Assembly (NCBI GenBank): GCA_946800325.1
Contig: OX326961.1
Coordinates: 46,277,415-46,341,414 of the forward strand
Direction: 5' to 3'
DNA: 64,000 nt
Source of the DNA: Luzula sylvatica
Taxonomy: Eukaryota > Streptophyta > Magnoliopsida > Poales > Juncaceae
Every line of letters begins with the position of its first letter. Within the stretch, counting starts at the first letter, position 1. Shown one piece after another: positions 10,770 to 23,020 of this stretch. The translations under genes and the position numbers were made by a program. Under the pieces are notes generated by a model. That model had not been told where the DNA came from. It saw only the letters and a program-made list of their open reading frames with translations, and did no database searches.

Positions 10770-12770
10770 TGATTAACAATATATCTATTCAATTTTATAA
10801 GAATAACTTGGTTGAAAAATCGGTGTACGTAACTTCATCTCTTTCGAGGTGTAAGTTTTCCGATCTACGACGATGCTATTAGATCGGAACCGAGACAAAT
10901 CGGAGGTGTAGAATCTTAGAGATGGAGAAACGAAATACCCTGAACTAAAGGACGTCATATGTCTTTAGGACAGCTGTGACACGACCACGCGGCTACACCA
11001 GGCTTATTCTCGATTTATTTATTTATTATTATTATTATTAATTATAAATTTGTTTATTTGGTTATTTTATTGAAATATAACCAACAATCTAAAGACGGAT
11101 TCAATTCGACTAATCCGACAGAGATATAAATTTATGTGTGTGATTGATTTGGATTATATTGATTTATTTGTCTCACTTCCAAATCTTACTCTCCATTAGA
11201 AGAATGATTTTTTTTGGTGTAACTGACATTGTTTGTGTATAAAGGAGACTTGAAGTTGGAATACTCGAATTTGCATTTCATGCCTCTTTTTTTTCAAAAC
11301 CAGGAAGCCACCCTTCTAATAAGATTTTTCTTTTTTCAAGATTTGCGTCAAGTTGGGATACTCAATTTGGTAGTTGGATTGCTTGATCGGAAGTTGAATG
11401 AGGATTTTTTTTTGTATGTTTCTAGAATTGTTGAATCGGGGATTGACTTGTAATGAATTTATGATTGCGTTTCTTGATTTATAATGTACAAACTATAAAT
11501 AGTTACAATGTATGTATTGAATAGTTAAGTCGATGATTGACTCGTAATAATTTTATGACTTGAATAGTTACCAATGTAAGTATTGAATAGTTCAATTAGC
11601 AATTCTCGAGATTATTTTGGAGATTTTTTTGTGCATAAGTTTTACAAATGTCCATGATTAGGAATAACATAAGGGGTCTTTCTGCAAATAATTCAAAATT
11701 ACACATACACATGCAATAATTCAAATCTAAAATTACTTCGAATCTATATTAATCTAAGTATTTAATTAAACCGATTGTTTCGAATAGCATGTGAAAAAAA
11801 TCATTTTGGACCCTACAAAAGGATTAACAATTGTTTCGAATTCATTTCTTTGAAGTAAACATTCATTGTAGTCTTCAAATCTTGATGATCTTTGATGCTC
11901 TAATTACATGATTAACCCTTGCAATTTCCTTTTTTCCAGCTTGTTTATCATCAAAAGAAGAATCACGTCAACTTCAATTATTGCACATCAACTTCGAGCA
12001 CGTAAACTTCAATTATTGCAATTCACCCAAACCTTGTGCTTGTGTATTATGACCACTATCTGAAAAAAAAAATCTTATTATATATATTATCTATGAAGTA
12101 TCGAAAATACTTGATTAATAAATAATAACACCATTTATGCTGAAATCGGTTAAAACTGCTGAATTACCTCAGTTACAGATCAAATTACCTCAATTACCGT
12201 AATTTTAATTATACTAATTATACTAATTATACTAAATGATACTAATTAGACTAAATTACCTCAATAACCTGATTATTGCTCTGATTTAAATTATACTAAA
12301 TTGTGTTTAAATAACATAAAATTATACCTCAAGTGTAATCGTTTCTATTTCTGAGACGAGAGTTCCCATTTCTTCAACGTGAAGGTTACCGTTTCGGCGA
12401 CGAGGGTTAATGAAATTAGAGAAAAAACCCGAATTACCCTAAATCAGAGAAAAAAACCTAAGTACCTCAATTATTCAGCAGAGACAAATCAGATAAATCA
12501 AGGAAAACAGTTCGTCAGAGCTTAGGGGCGTGGTGTGCTCTTTGAATAGCCGAGATGGGGAAAGTCGTGCGAAGCTTCTGTTTTTTTAATCGTCTTGGTG
12601 GGAAGCGGAGAGACAGAGAGAGGAGACAGGAACAACTATCTTTGAATCGCCGGAGAATCGCCCAGAGAAAGAAGAGAGGACATGAAGACCACCATTATTG
12701 AGAGAGGGAAGATTTCACGGGCTGAGAGAGAGGGAAGGGTTCAGTGGCGGCTTGTATTCTTGTGAATTGA
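10770..12770. other. spacer, no supported gene
   Basis: There are short ATT repeats near 11,020-11,045. The stretch 12,340-12,760 is leader-like, GA-rich and resembles 10,320-10,660. No coherent exon chain is visible. Confidence 0.4.
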
Positions 12771-12773
12771 TCG

Positions 12774-12845
12774 TGGCCCTTCATCAGGAGATTAACGGTT
12801 TATATTTGGTGGCCCTTCATCAGGAGATTAACGGTTTATATTTGG
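12774..12845 (+). repeat. 36-bp unit in two exact tandem copies
   Basis: The unit, which includes GGCCCTTCATCAGGAGATTA, is repeated head to tail without a change. The duplication is therefore recent, or possibly an assembly effect. Confidence 0.9.
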
Positions 12846-12890
12846 GAGTCTAATATGGGACTCCCAATTGGATGTCAAGGGATCCTCTCC

Positions 12891-13256
<366 letters not shown>

Positions 13257-13322
<66 letters not shown>
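13257..13322. repeat. (TA)n microsatellite between two MITE copies
   Basis: Uninterrupted TA dinucleotides joining the two Micron-like copies. Confidence 0.95.
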
Positions 13323-13325
<3 letters not shown>

Positions 13326-13568
13326 AGGAGTTCTATCATACACCCCTTTTACTTATGATACATCTATTTTCAAGGATATTTTGTGTAATTATTAATTAAT
13401 GAGTATTTAAAGTAATTTTCAAGTATATTTATCAATAAATGATATGCTAAATAGAAAATTTGAATTGTTCATGAAAAAAAAAATATATCTATAAAAAGAA
13501 AAATTTATGATATACCCTTCTAAATACCCAAAATACCCTTTTGAAAGGGTGTATGATAGAACTCCCCT
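13323..13568. mobile_element. Micron-like MITE in (TA)n, copy 2
   Basis: Ends GAGGAGTTCTATCATACACC and GGTGTATGATAGAACTCCCC are inverted. The interior is similar to copy 1 ('TATTTTCAAGGATATTTTGTGTAATTAT'). It is flanked on the right by a short GTATATATA remnant. Confidence 0.65.
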
Positions 13569-13569
13569 G

Positions 13570-14020
13570 TATATATAACTTTTTTGATATTAAGCTGGAA
13601 AGAGTACAAATATCATAATGAATGAAATGTTCATAAAAAAATAAACAATTAAAAAAATAAATATGCATATCTTGATTGAGTGTTAAACACAAAAAATTAT
13701 ATATTATAAATATTATGAGTACGGATCTCGTTGACATTATGTAAAAGATAGATTCTATAACGAACACGGTCCGTGATCTAGAATTCTAACTCAAGAATAA
13801 AATAAATATGCAAGCATGGGGCAGTTGTTTCATGGATTTTTTTTCCCCTTCATTTGTGTTTTAGTTTTGTATATGCTATACATGTTCAATCCACTGCGAA
13901 TCGATCGATATAAACTAACAATACACTCTCAATTCAACTTTTTAAAAATTATAGATCAAAATTTATCAAACTTGCAATTATTCATTTTCCTACATACTCT
14001 CGCGGAAGAAATTAAATAAA
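13570..14020. other. spacer, nothing recognised
   Basis: AT-rich DNA without a supported gene. Confidence 0.5.
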
Positions 14021-14024
14021 GAGG

Positions 14025-14160
14025 GAGTAAACCAAAAACCTCCATCGAAAAGCCCGCCATACGCGAACGCTTGAGAATCCCGTGTTGGAAAACCATATTC
14101 AATACTACAAAACTTAATTTTATCTCTCTCTGACACCGATGATATCTCCACATAACTACA
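14025..14160 (-). pseudogene. stray last-exon fragment of the At5g58100-type gene
   Basis: On the minus strand this reads 'SYVEISSVSERDKIKFCS' then 'IEYGFPTRDSQAFAYGG'. It corresponds to the last exon of the gene at 18,098-21,556 ('YVERSLSSEREKMKCC', 'IEYSFPTQASQALVYGG'). The upstream intron end is shared too (TTTGTGAAATTTGTAG here, TTTGTGAAATTTGTGCGTAG in the gene). The similarity fades after 'GGFWF', where the gene has 'AGFLVYS' and its membrane segment. No other exon is recognised nearby. It is a diverged fragment on the opposite strand about 4 kb upstream of the intact gene. Confidence 0.7.
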
Positions 14161-14319
14161 AATTTCACAAAATAAACAAAATTAAAAACAACAAAAACAA
14201 GTTTTAACTTTATTAATTTAAATGAGCCTGTTATTAATTAATAGCCGCCGTTTTTTCATACTAGAAACAAATTATTTGTATATTGTGTTTTGTAATTGTT
14301 TGTGATTATGTAAATTCAA

Positions 14320-14635
14320 TTTTTTGTACGAGAGGATGGAATTTTGACATAATATTATATTTAGAATTTTTTGAAAGAGTAAATTTGAAGTTATTCCTTT
14401 TCATCGAAAATATTATACATTACACGAAGATAATCAATTGTCCGGATTCAGTTTGGACAATGATGATTTTTTTTGTACGAGAGGATGGAATTTTGATAGA
14501 TTTTGAATTTTGAAATAATATTATATTTGAAATTTTTGGAAAGGGTAAATTTGAAATTATTCCTTTTCATCGAAAATATTATACGTTACATGAAAATAAT
14601 CAATTGTCCGGATTCGGTTTGGACAATGATTATAC
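14320..14635 (+). repeat. tandem duplication of about 150-165 bp
   Basis: The block TTTTTGTACGAGAGGATGGA to TCCGGATTCAGTTTGGACAA (14,320-14,462) is followed by a second copy (14,468-14,630). The copies share long identical stretches such as TTATTCCTTTTCATCGAAAA. Neither copy is coding. Confidence 0.8.
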
Positions 14636-15320
14636 ATTTTTCGAATATGAAATTATCCGGATGCGAATACGTTGGATACTAAATGAATACGATTACGATT
14701 CAGGTATTGTCGAATACGGATATAAATATTTTTCAGATATTAAAACATATAATTATGAATACATTACCGGAAGACAATTTACTATTGGTTTTATACATTT
14801 TTTTTTTTTATAATTATGAGTTTAAATACTTCACAAACGATTTTTGTCCTCTGATCTTGCAATGATTACTGATTAGGTTTTTACATTTCGTCCATGATTT
14901 TTTATGATTGTGAATTGAAATCATTCACAATATATAACTGTGAATTTAAATCCTTCGCAATATTATTTTATTGATCGGCAATGAGTCAATGATTATTTTA
15001 AAAAATTTCTAATTCTTTTTTGTTAGTTCGTTGTCTAAAATTACTGATCAATATGCCAATATAATAGTTAAATCCAAATTACTGCAATATTAAGTTGTAA
15101 CGAAGGACGCAACTGAAGCACCAAATGCCACACGGATAAGTTCTAATGAAGAACACAGAAGATCTGATCACAATCAAATCCAACGGTGGATCAGCCGAGA
15201 ATTTGACGAAATCCTTTTTGCTACTTGCGATTTGCGAAGTGAAAATATCCTCTCCACCCATCGAATGGTTGCACGATAGAAGAAGAGAAGGAAAATAATT
15301 AGAAATCAATTATTCGATCC
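14636..15320. other. spacer and presumed promoter of the G6PD4-type gene
   Basis: AT-rich DNA with ATACGGATATAAATA-like words near 14,665-14,735 that recall the hAT elements elsewhere in the window. The last 200 bp should include the promoter and 5' UTR of the next gene, but no convincing TATA box was identified. Confidence 0.4.
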
Positions 15321-17793
15321 ATGTTAGTTTCCACTCCAGCCATGGTCGTGCCTCACAAATTCTCGTTTCCATCTCTAATGCCTGATATACGCCTCAATTA
15401 CCATCCAGTAAGCACTCATAACCTTCTTTTTTTTTTTTACTATTTTGAAGAATTTACTAGAGGTTGAATTCAATTTATTTATTGTTGTTTTTTTGTCATT
15501 GATTCGCGTATTTTGGTAATTGATATTCATAGTTTCGTTCAGTGGAGTTGGTCAGTAGCTTGACTGGTACGTGTTTGATGAAATGCCAAGCTTAATTCTA
15601 TCTAACGATGCTTTGTTTTTTATGAATAACGCAGGCTGCAAAAACGAATTTATGTAATGTCTCTACTTCCAGTTTCGCCGAACATGTTTGTGGCCTGAGA
15701 ATCTGCACGATTGCAAAACTCAGGCTAAGAAAAGCGTTAAGAAATCATGGATGGAATTTAAAATCAAAATCACACGTTGAAAGATCAGAGGATCAAAGCA
15801 TAAAAAACTCAAATGACAAACCAGCTATTACTACAACTACAAGCAATGAAATCTCACTGGAAGAGAAATTAAACGGTGCACCAACACCGAGTCTATGCAT
15901 TGCCGTGATTGGTGCCACTGGTGAACTTGCACGAAGCAAAGTCTTTCCCGCATTATTCGCTCTTTATTATAGCGGCCATCTCCCTCAGGTTTATAATCTC
16001 ACTCTCTCTCTCTCTAGAGTTCGATTTATTTTAAAACTTTTTTATGTTATTTTTAGAATGTGGGAATATTTGGATATTCTAGGAAGACCTTGAGTGATGA
16101 TGATTTAAGAGACATGATTGCTGGCACGCTAACTTGTCGAGTCGATCACCAGTATATAATTTTCAAATTCAAAATTTGGAAATAATTTATCTTTAATTCG
16201 AAATTATCGTGCAGTGAAAATTGCGAGGACAAATTGGATAAGTTTCTCGCGCAAACGTACCACATATATGGAGGACATGACAATAAAGACGGCATGGCAA
16301 AACTCAACGCGAAAATGGACCATATAGAAGTAACCTAAACAATATAAAAATGTTATATTGAACATTTATATGAAACAATGTTTTTTTGTTTCATAGGGTG
16401 GTAATGGAGTGAACAGGATATTTTACCTTTCAGTCCCTCAAGAAGCACTTATTGACGTGGCAGATTCACTGGCAAATGGGGCCCAGACTAAAAAGGGCTG
16501 GAACAGGATAATAATCGAGAAGCCTTTTGGCTTCGACTCTGTTTCCTCAGAAATAATCACTCGTTCTCTCCAGTCCAAGTTTGAAGAAAGCCAAATTTAC
16601 AGGTAATTTTTATCAGGGGTAAAATCGTAAAATTCATTTTTTTTTTTAATTTGTGATAATATATTTTATTCAGAATCGATCACTTGTTGGGCAAAGAATT
16701 GATTGAAAACTTAACGGTTTTGAGATTTTCGAATTTAGTTTTTGAACCTCTATGGAGCCGCACATACATACGCAATGTTCAAGTAAATCCATTCTACTTT
16801 AAATATTTTACTAAAAGAATATTATTTATTATTTTCTAAAATAAACGTATAGGTTATCTTTTCGCAAGAATGTGGCATAGAAGCACGTGGAAGATACTTC
16901 GATGGATACGGAACGTTAAGAGACATAGTACACAGCCATATTCTCCAAACAATTGCCCTTTTCGCAATGGAGCCTCCAGTTAGCCTCGACGGCGAAGATA
17001 TCCGCAACGAAAAGGCGAAAGTTCTTAAATCGATAAAAAAATTAAATCTCGAAGACGTGGTGTTAGGCCAACTAAAGGACGAATCGAGCAAGGCCGAGAA
17101 TTACATGAAATCACTAACTCCCACTTTTTTCGCCGCCGTGTTGTACATCGAAAATGCAAGGTGGGATGGCGTACCGTTCCTTATCAAAACCGGCATGGGC
17201 CTCATTAAAAACCGGTACGATCTTTATTTAATTACTTTATTAAATGTACTTTTTATTGATTCGTGTGGTTTAGGGTGGAGATAAGGATTCAATTCAGGCA
17301 CGTGCCGGGTAGTCTATACCGCGAAAAATTCGGACAAAATATAGATCTGGATACGAATGAATTGATTTTGAGAGACCAACCCGAAGAAGCGATTTTGCTA
17401 AAGGTCAACAATAAAGTCCCCGGTTTAGGCCTCCAATTGGACGCTTCCGAACTCAACCTTCTCTATAAAGACAGGTCATTTATTTATATACTTTACAAGT
17501 AGACTAATAATCAATGTGTTAATAACTTAATGATGAATTAATTATGGTAATTTAGGTATGACGAGGCGGTGCCGGATTCGTACGAGCATTTATTAACGGA
17601 CGTGATCGACGGAGATAACCATTTATTCATGAGGAGTGATGAGGTGGCGGCTGCGTGGGATATATTATCGCCTATAGTTCATGAAATTGATGAGCACAGA
17701 GTGGCGCCTGAGTTATACGAGCCAGGAGGAAGAGGACCTGTTGGAGCGTATTATTTAGGTGCTAAGCACGGTGTTCGATGGGCCGACGATTAG
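15321..17793 (+). CDS. G6PD4: glucose-6-phosphate 1-dehydrogenase 4-type protein, plastid form (P0 class)
   Basis: Nine exons by splice signals: 15321-15407, 15635-15988, 16057-16151, 16215-16329, 16397-16602, 16674-16782, 16853-17214, 17274-17474 and 17556-17793, giving about 588 aa. The family oxidises glucose-6-phosphate with NADP+ in the oxidative pentose phosphate pathway. The first ~110 residues look like a transit peptide. The dinucleotide motif is [10 protein letters not shown] (about residue 122), not the GASGDLAKKK of active isoforms. EKPFG (about 258) and the His-containing [11 protein letters not shown] (about 343) are kept. The substrate signature DHYLGKE reads DHLLGKE (about 288). 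These changes match the divergent P0/G6PD4 class; Arabidopsis G6PD4 is thought catalytically inactive and to act through pairing with G6PD1. The ATG was chosen as the first in frame with a good donor after codon 29. Identity is firm; lack of activity is inference. Confidence 0.9.
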
Positions 17794-18097
17794 TGGCTTG
17801 TACTTTGTAGTGAGATTTGACAATTTGATGTGATTTTTTAATTAATGAAATAAGTTGATGTGTTTATTTGGTCATGTTGTCTTTTTTCTCATTTTTTCCT
17901 CAAAATATGGGATTTCAAATCCCGGATGCAACAAACTCGGAATTTAGAATCTCGGATCCTTGAGCTCATTTGATCAGCACGGAGATCTTATTATACTCTG
18001 ACAAGGAGGAGAAGAACAAGAAATTCACTGTGATTTTCACCTCTTTTTCTTCAGCGGATTCCTCCAGATATCCAAACTGTGAAGAAATTAACTCTAA
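17794..18097. other. short spacer between G6PD4-type and membrane-protein genes
   Basis: About 300 bp must hold the 3' UTR of one gene (AATGAA-type signal near 17,844) and the promoter and 5' UTR of the next. A pyrimidine-rich stretch at about 18,030-18,060 precedes the next start codon. No TATA box is obvious. Confidence 0.5.
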
Positions 18098-21000
18098 ATG
18101 AATCGACAAATTTATAATCGATTTGAAGTTCTGGTGTTTTTGATCGCATCGTTTCTAATCATTCCGGCGGTGCGACCGGCGGGAGAAGCGTTCCGGCGAG
18201 ATCCAGGCCATCCGTACTGGCACCATGGCGCGTTTCACGATGTAGAGGACAGCGTGCGAGCTGATGTGCGCCGTATGCTTCATACTCGTGCTGAGGTCTG
18301 TCGTCTGTGGAAGAATAAGTTCAATTTCACTTTATTATTTGTAATTTTGTGATTCGTTTGATACTGAGCTTAATTATGGTCGAATTATGCAGGTACCATT
18401 TCAAGTCCCTCTTGAGGTGAATGTAGTTATGGTTGGCTTCAACGGAGATGGAGGATACAGATACTCATTAGATGCGAAAAAGCTTGAGGATTTTTTGAAA
18501 CTGAGTTTCCCTACTCACAGACCTTCATGTCTAGAAACTGGAGAGCCCATTGATATCGAGCATCTCCTCGTATACAATGTCATTCCTGTTGGCCAACCAG
18601 AGTTGATTTCTCTCGAAAAATCCCTAAAAGATGGAATGGTCCCTTCAGGCTCTAGCAGACAGGCAATTATTTCGTTTATTTTAAATCTTTCTTTCGCTTA
18701 ATATTGCGATTTTCTTTTATTTAAAATTTGCATTTATTTTTCAGAGTGAATATGGAAAAGAGGTACCTCTATACGAAATCGAGGCCACAAATATAGAACC
18801 AACATTCCAAAGACTCTATGATTTCATTTTCGATGTGGAAAGCAATACCGAAAAGGATCGACCCGTTCCTTTAGCCATTTTTGTCGTCAATTTCGACAAG
18901 GTATATTCCCAAATTTTCATCGAACGTCTAAATATTCAACCTAAATTTTGAAACATCAATGTGTACGTAGGTGAGAATGGATCCAAGAAATAAGGAGAGA
19001 GATTTAGATAGTTTATTATATGCAAAGATTAATGGTTTAACCGAAGAAGAAATGAAAGAACAAGAAGGGGATTATATATATCGATACAGATACAATGGTG
19101 GTGGGGCCACTCAAGTTTGGTTAGGTTCTGGCAGGTAAAACCATAAACCCTAAATCTTGACTTTTATTTAAATTTTTAAATAAAATTCATCTTTTTTTTT
19201 TTGAAGATTTGTGGTAATAGATCTCTCAGCTGGGCCATGCACATATGGTAAAATCGAAACTGAAGAAGGAAGTGTAAGTTACGAGACTTTACCGAGATTT
19301 TGGAATTTAATGTTTCCAAGAGGAAAATCTTCTGAAAGAATTACTGAAATTAACAATATTTTCATGGGCCAACTTAGCGCGTTAATTTCCACTGCTATCG
19401 AACATGTTATTGCCCCTGACGTCAGGTTTGTATTTAATTATTTTTGTTTAAAGATAGGGTTTGAAAATTTGAATTTGATTGTGTAGGTTTGAAACGGTTG
19501 ATTTGACAACTAGATTGCTTATACCAATCATCGTGCTTCAAAACCATAATCGATATAATATTCTCAAAGGACACCATAATTACACCGTCGATATCGAAGC
19601 CATCGAACAAGAGGTGTATATAATACTTAATTATTTCAAAAATTCGAAAAGAAAAGATTAAATTTTTTGAATTTTTAAAATTAGGTGAAGAAAATGGTTC
19701 ACACGGGACAAGAAGTTATAATAATAAAAGGCTCACACGCATTGCACCAACACGAGAAATTAGCAATTGCTGTTTCGAAAGCCATGAGAGGCCATTCTTT
19801 TCAAGATACACAAAAAGATGGGCAATTTCATGTCCATACTCGAACTTACTTAGATGCAGCCATTCTCAAAGAAGTTTGTCCTTTTCTTTTAATTCTAATT
19901 TGTTGATTTGAATTAATTACGATTTTGCCATCGCATTTTTTGTTTGAAGGAAATGGAACGATCTGCTGATGTGTTGGCAGCGGGTTTGCTCGAAGTATCC
20001 GATCCTGGTCTTTCTACTAAATTCTTCCATAAACAGGTACTATTTTGTAAAATTGTAAATTTGTAAAATTATGTAATTTTAATTTTGGGTCGATGCGTTG
20101 GATAAATAGACATGGATGCACGATTCGGGATTGAACAAGGATTCTGTAATTAAGCACAAACCAATGTGGGAATCGTACCTCCCTAATTCTGAAAAGATCA
20201 AAGCAAAACGCGAGAAGAAAAAACAAGGCAACTTATACAAGACTTATGGTACTCGCGTAGTCCCCGTGTACGTCCCTCTCTTTCTCTCTCTAAACCCAAC
20301 ATAACTAACATTCTCTCTCTCTCTCTCTAGATTCGTACTATCATTAGCAGACGTGGATCCGAACCTACTAATGGAAGAGGAAAGCCTAGTATGGACAAGC
20401 AAGGACGTGGTAATCGTCCTTCAGCACGATAACAACCAAATTCCTCTGAGGTATGCTCACGAGTATTCTCATTTCCACTTCGCCAGGGGTATATACGGTA
20501 TTTTTACTTTTTTCTTTTTCAGTTACGTGTCAGAGACGAAGAAGCAACACGCAGACCCGTTAACGGCGCAGAGACACATACTGGCAGGTTTGGCTTCGGC
20601 AATAGGGGGATTAAGTGCCCCATATGAAAGGGCTTCTCATGTCCATTCGAGGCCCATTTTTAATTGGCTTTGGGCCTCTGGTTGCCACCCTTTCGGCCCG
20701 TTTTCTAATTCTTCTCGTCTCAGTCTCATGCTTCACGATGTCGCCTTGGTATTTTTCTATCATTATTTTTTGGAGGGGTATATTTGATATTTTGAGGTTT
20801 TGTTTATTATGATATTGACTATAATGTGTTTTGTGTACAGAGAAGCACCATCTATGCACGAGTCGATTCTGCTCTTCATAAAATTCGAAAAACTTCCGAT
20901 GTAATTAATATAAATAAATAAATAAATGTGTATTTATTATTATTAATTTTTTTGTGTTGTGTAGTTGGTACAGGCGTTTGCGTCAGAGTACTTGAAAACG

Positions 21001-21556
21001 CCGTTAGGGGAGCCGGTAAAAGGGAGGAAGAACAAAACAGTTGCGGAATTATGGATCGAGAAATTCTACAAGAAAAAGACGAATTTGCCCGAGCCGATTC
21101 CTCACGAGCTCGTCGAAAGACTCGAAAAATATCTCGATGTGAGTCTACTTAATTCTTCTCTTTCGAATATACAAAAAAAATAATATTTTATTTATGTGTT
21201 TAGAAACTCGAGGAGCAACTGGTCGATTTATCGTCTCTGTTGTATGATCACCGTCTCGAGGATGCACATCAAAACAGCTCTGATATTCTTCAAAGCGCCG
21301 TTTTTACCGAACAGTAAATATAAAAATAAATAAATCTGAAATTTGTTTTGTTGAATTTAATATTGTTTAATTTGTGAAATTTGTGCGTAGTTACGTGGAG
21401 AGGTCGCTGTCGTCGGAGAGGGAGAAAATGAAGTGTTGTAGAATAGAATACAGTTTCCCGACGCAGGCTTCTCAAGCGTTGGTGTACGGGGGGATTCTGA
21501 TGGCTGGTTTTTTGGTTTACTCGCTCGTTATTTTCTTTTCTTCGCCTGTTCGCTAG
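18098..21556 (+). CDS. type I membrane protein of the At5g58100/At3g28720 family (exine-formation related)
   Basis: Fifteen exons: 18098-18295, 18393-18662, 18745-18900, 18971-19134, 19207-19425, 19487-19613, 19685-19873, 19950-20036, 20110-20267, 20331-20450, 20523-20748, 20841-20900, 20965-21138, 21204-21313 and 21391-21556; about 807 aa. Residues 1-29 are a signal peptide with a core such as VLVFLIASFLIIPAV. The mature start 'DPGHPYWHHGAFHDVEDSVR' and the block around 'CLETGEPIDIEHLLVYN' are hallmarks of a plant family without a named domain. One hydrophobic segment (ALVYGGILMAGFLVYSLVIF) lies just before the C-terminus, implying a lumenal or extracellular body. An Arabidopsis member, At5g58100, has been linked to pollen exine patterning; the molecular activity is unknown. 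Intron 2 begins with GC (18,663) instead of GT. A shorter Arabidopsis relative, At3g28720, also exists, so orthology is not settled. Confidence 0.8.
18663..18744 (+). other. GC-AG intron
   Basis: The reading frame and the family sequence require the junction CAG|gcaatt ... ttttcag|AGT. No GT donor nearby keeps the frame. GC-AG introns are a known minor class of U2 introns. Confidence 0.7.
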
Positions 21557-22410
21557 AATTTTGCTAGATTTTCTTTTCTTATTGCATCTAGGAAAATTAA
21601 TAATTGTAACTTTCATTAATTTTGATCTATAAATTTTTAAAATTGACACAACCATTTCAATTAACCGACTTTTTTTAGATATTCACTACTATACTGTTTG
21701 TACAAATTAAAAATTGTATTTTAAAAATATTCTACTAATGACACAAAAAGTGGATGAATATGATTGGACTGAATACTTTATGCATGCATACCTCAAAAGT
21801 TTATGTTACCTCTTATCCCCCTTTGTCTCCTTTGCTTTATTATTTTCGTTTTTGATTTTCTTTTTAGATATTGGTATTTTCATCTTAATATATAAAAAAA
21901 AAAGATAAATTAAAGTAAATTAAGATGATAAATAAATGAAGAAATTTGAAGAGAACTTATATAGTTATATATGCTCTTCCAAGAATTTATAAATATATAA
22001 TTATAAACAATGATATTTACGAGAAAAGAAAAAGAAAATCGTAACCTACAAATAAATAACTCGGCCCAAAAGGCCTGCTATCTGTTCACCGGTTATTGGA
22101 GTTGGAAGAACGAGAAAGAAATGAGTTAGTACTAAGTCATGCCCTTTGTGCTAATAGCTGAAGCCAGATTTAGTTGTTAAATGATAGTTGCATTTTCTCT
22201 TGAAACAAATATGAAAGAAACAATAATTAGATCAAGTATTATAAAAAATAATTAATATTGAGATATTAGAAGAAACTTAAGTAAACAAAAAAACACATTT
22301 GAATCAAGGAAAAGATATTGACAAGGATAACAACGTATATACTCATTAAGCGAAAAAGATGAAAGACAAGATTTGCAGTACATGTGAATAGTATGTTAAA
22401 TCCTGAATTT
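21557..22410. other. spacer with a remnant of the snoRNA-array duplication
   Basis: The stretch 22,056-22,290 (CTCGGCCCAAAAGGCC ... TAGTTGTTAAATGATAG ... TTGAGATATTAGAAGAAAC) matches the segment ends at 32,757-32,775 and 33,600-33,750, and their relatives near 38,720 and 43,550. It carries no snoRNA itself. The rest is AT-rich with nothing recognised. Confidence 0.55.
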
Positions 22411-22622
22411 TATTGAGAAATGTCCAACTCGGCCTCGGGGCGGAGTTGTGATTCTAGACTTCGCTGGTACCGGGGGTTATTCCCGGTCAGTCGTCTTTGT
22501 GCTTCGAACCGTAGACGGCTTCCTAACCGATAACCTCTGATCTGGTCATCGATTGTTGGTCGTCTCTCTACTGCTTCTCTGGTGACCGATGGTCGGGCTG
22601 TTTCGGTTCTGGTTGTACTCAT
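22410..22622 (-). pseudogene. ORF3 polyprotein, N-terminal fragment (viral)
   Basis: A 70-codon frame begins at an ATG that overlaps the ORF2 stop in the four bases ATGA (22,619-22,622), the usual badnavirus linkage for leaky scanning. The basic, Arg-rich start resembles the N-terminus of badnavirus polyproteins. The frame stops where plant flank begins, so it is truncated by the insertion break. The rest of the polyprotein is at the other end of the insertion. Confidence 0.75.
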
Positions 22623-23020
22623 TGTAGTCTCGCTTTTCGTTTTTCTTCGTCGAAGATATCTTGCGGATTCTTAAATACGTACAATCGCCCCTTCGTAGCC
22701 TTAATAGGCTTGCTCGTTCCGAGGTCTAACCCTTGGAGTTGCTTCTGGAGGTCGTCTATTGCCGACGTGAGGTCCTCTGGTTTGGCTTGGGTTTCTTTCG
22801 CCTCGATTCTCTTGACTGCTATCTTTATATCGTCAAGATTTTCTGAAATCTTAATTAACAATTGTATAATTGTGTTGTTTTGCTTTATTTGTGTAGAAGA
22901 TAACTTTTCAGTTACTTCTCTGGGTCTTATGAAACCGATTGCCGGTGGTTCAATTGATTCTACTGCTCTCAGTGCGTCTCTATAGGTTGAACTCTCAGCA
23001 CCTAACCGCCAATCACTCAT
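22619..23020 (-). CDS. badnavirus-like ORF2 (virion-associated, nucleic-acid-binding type)
   Basis: The 133-codon frame is intact and starts at an ATG overlapping the ORF1 stop (ATGA, 23,017-23,020). The N-terminal part has the family pattern YRDALRAVESIEPPAIGF. A helical, coiled-coil-prone middle follows (I/L-rich heptads around 'NTIIQLLIKISENLDDIKIA'), then a Lys-rich tail. Badnavirus P2 proteins are small and bind nucleic acid non-specifically. Whether this copy is expressed is unknown. Confidence 0.75.
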   Translation of the reverse strand: MSDWRLGAESSTYRDALRAVESIEPPAIGFIRPREVTEKLSSTQIKQNNTIIQLLIKISENLDDIKIAVKRIEAKETQAKPEDLTSAIDDLQKQLQGLDLGTSKPIKATKGRLYVFKNPQDIFDEEKRKARLQ

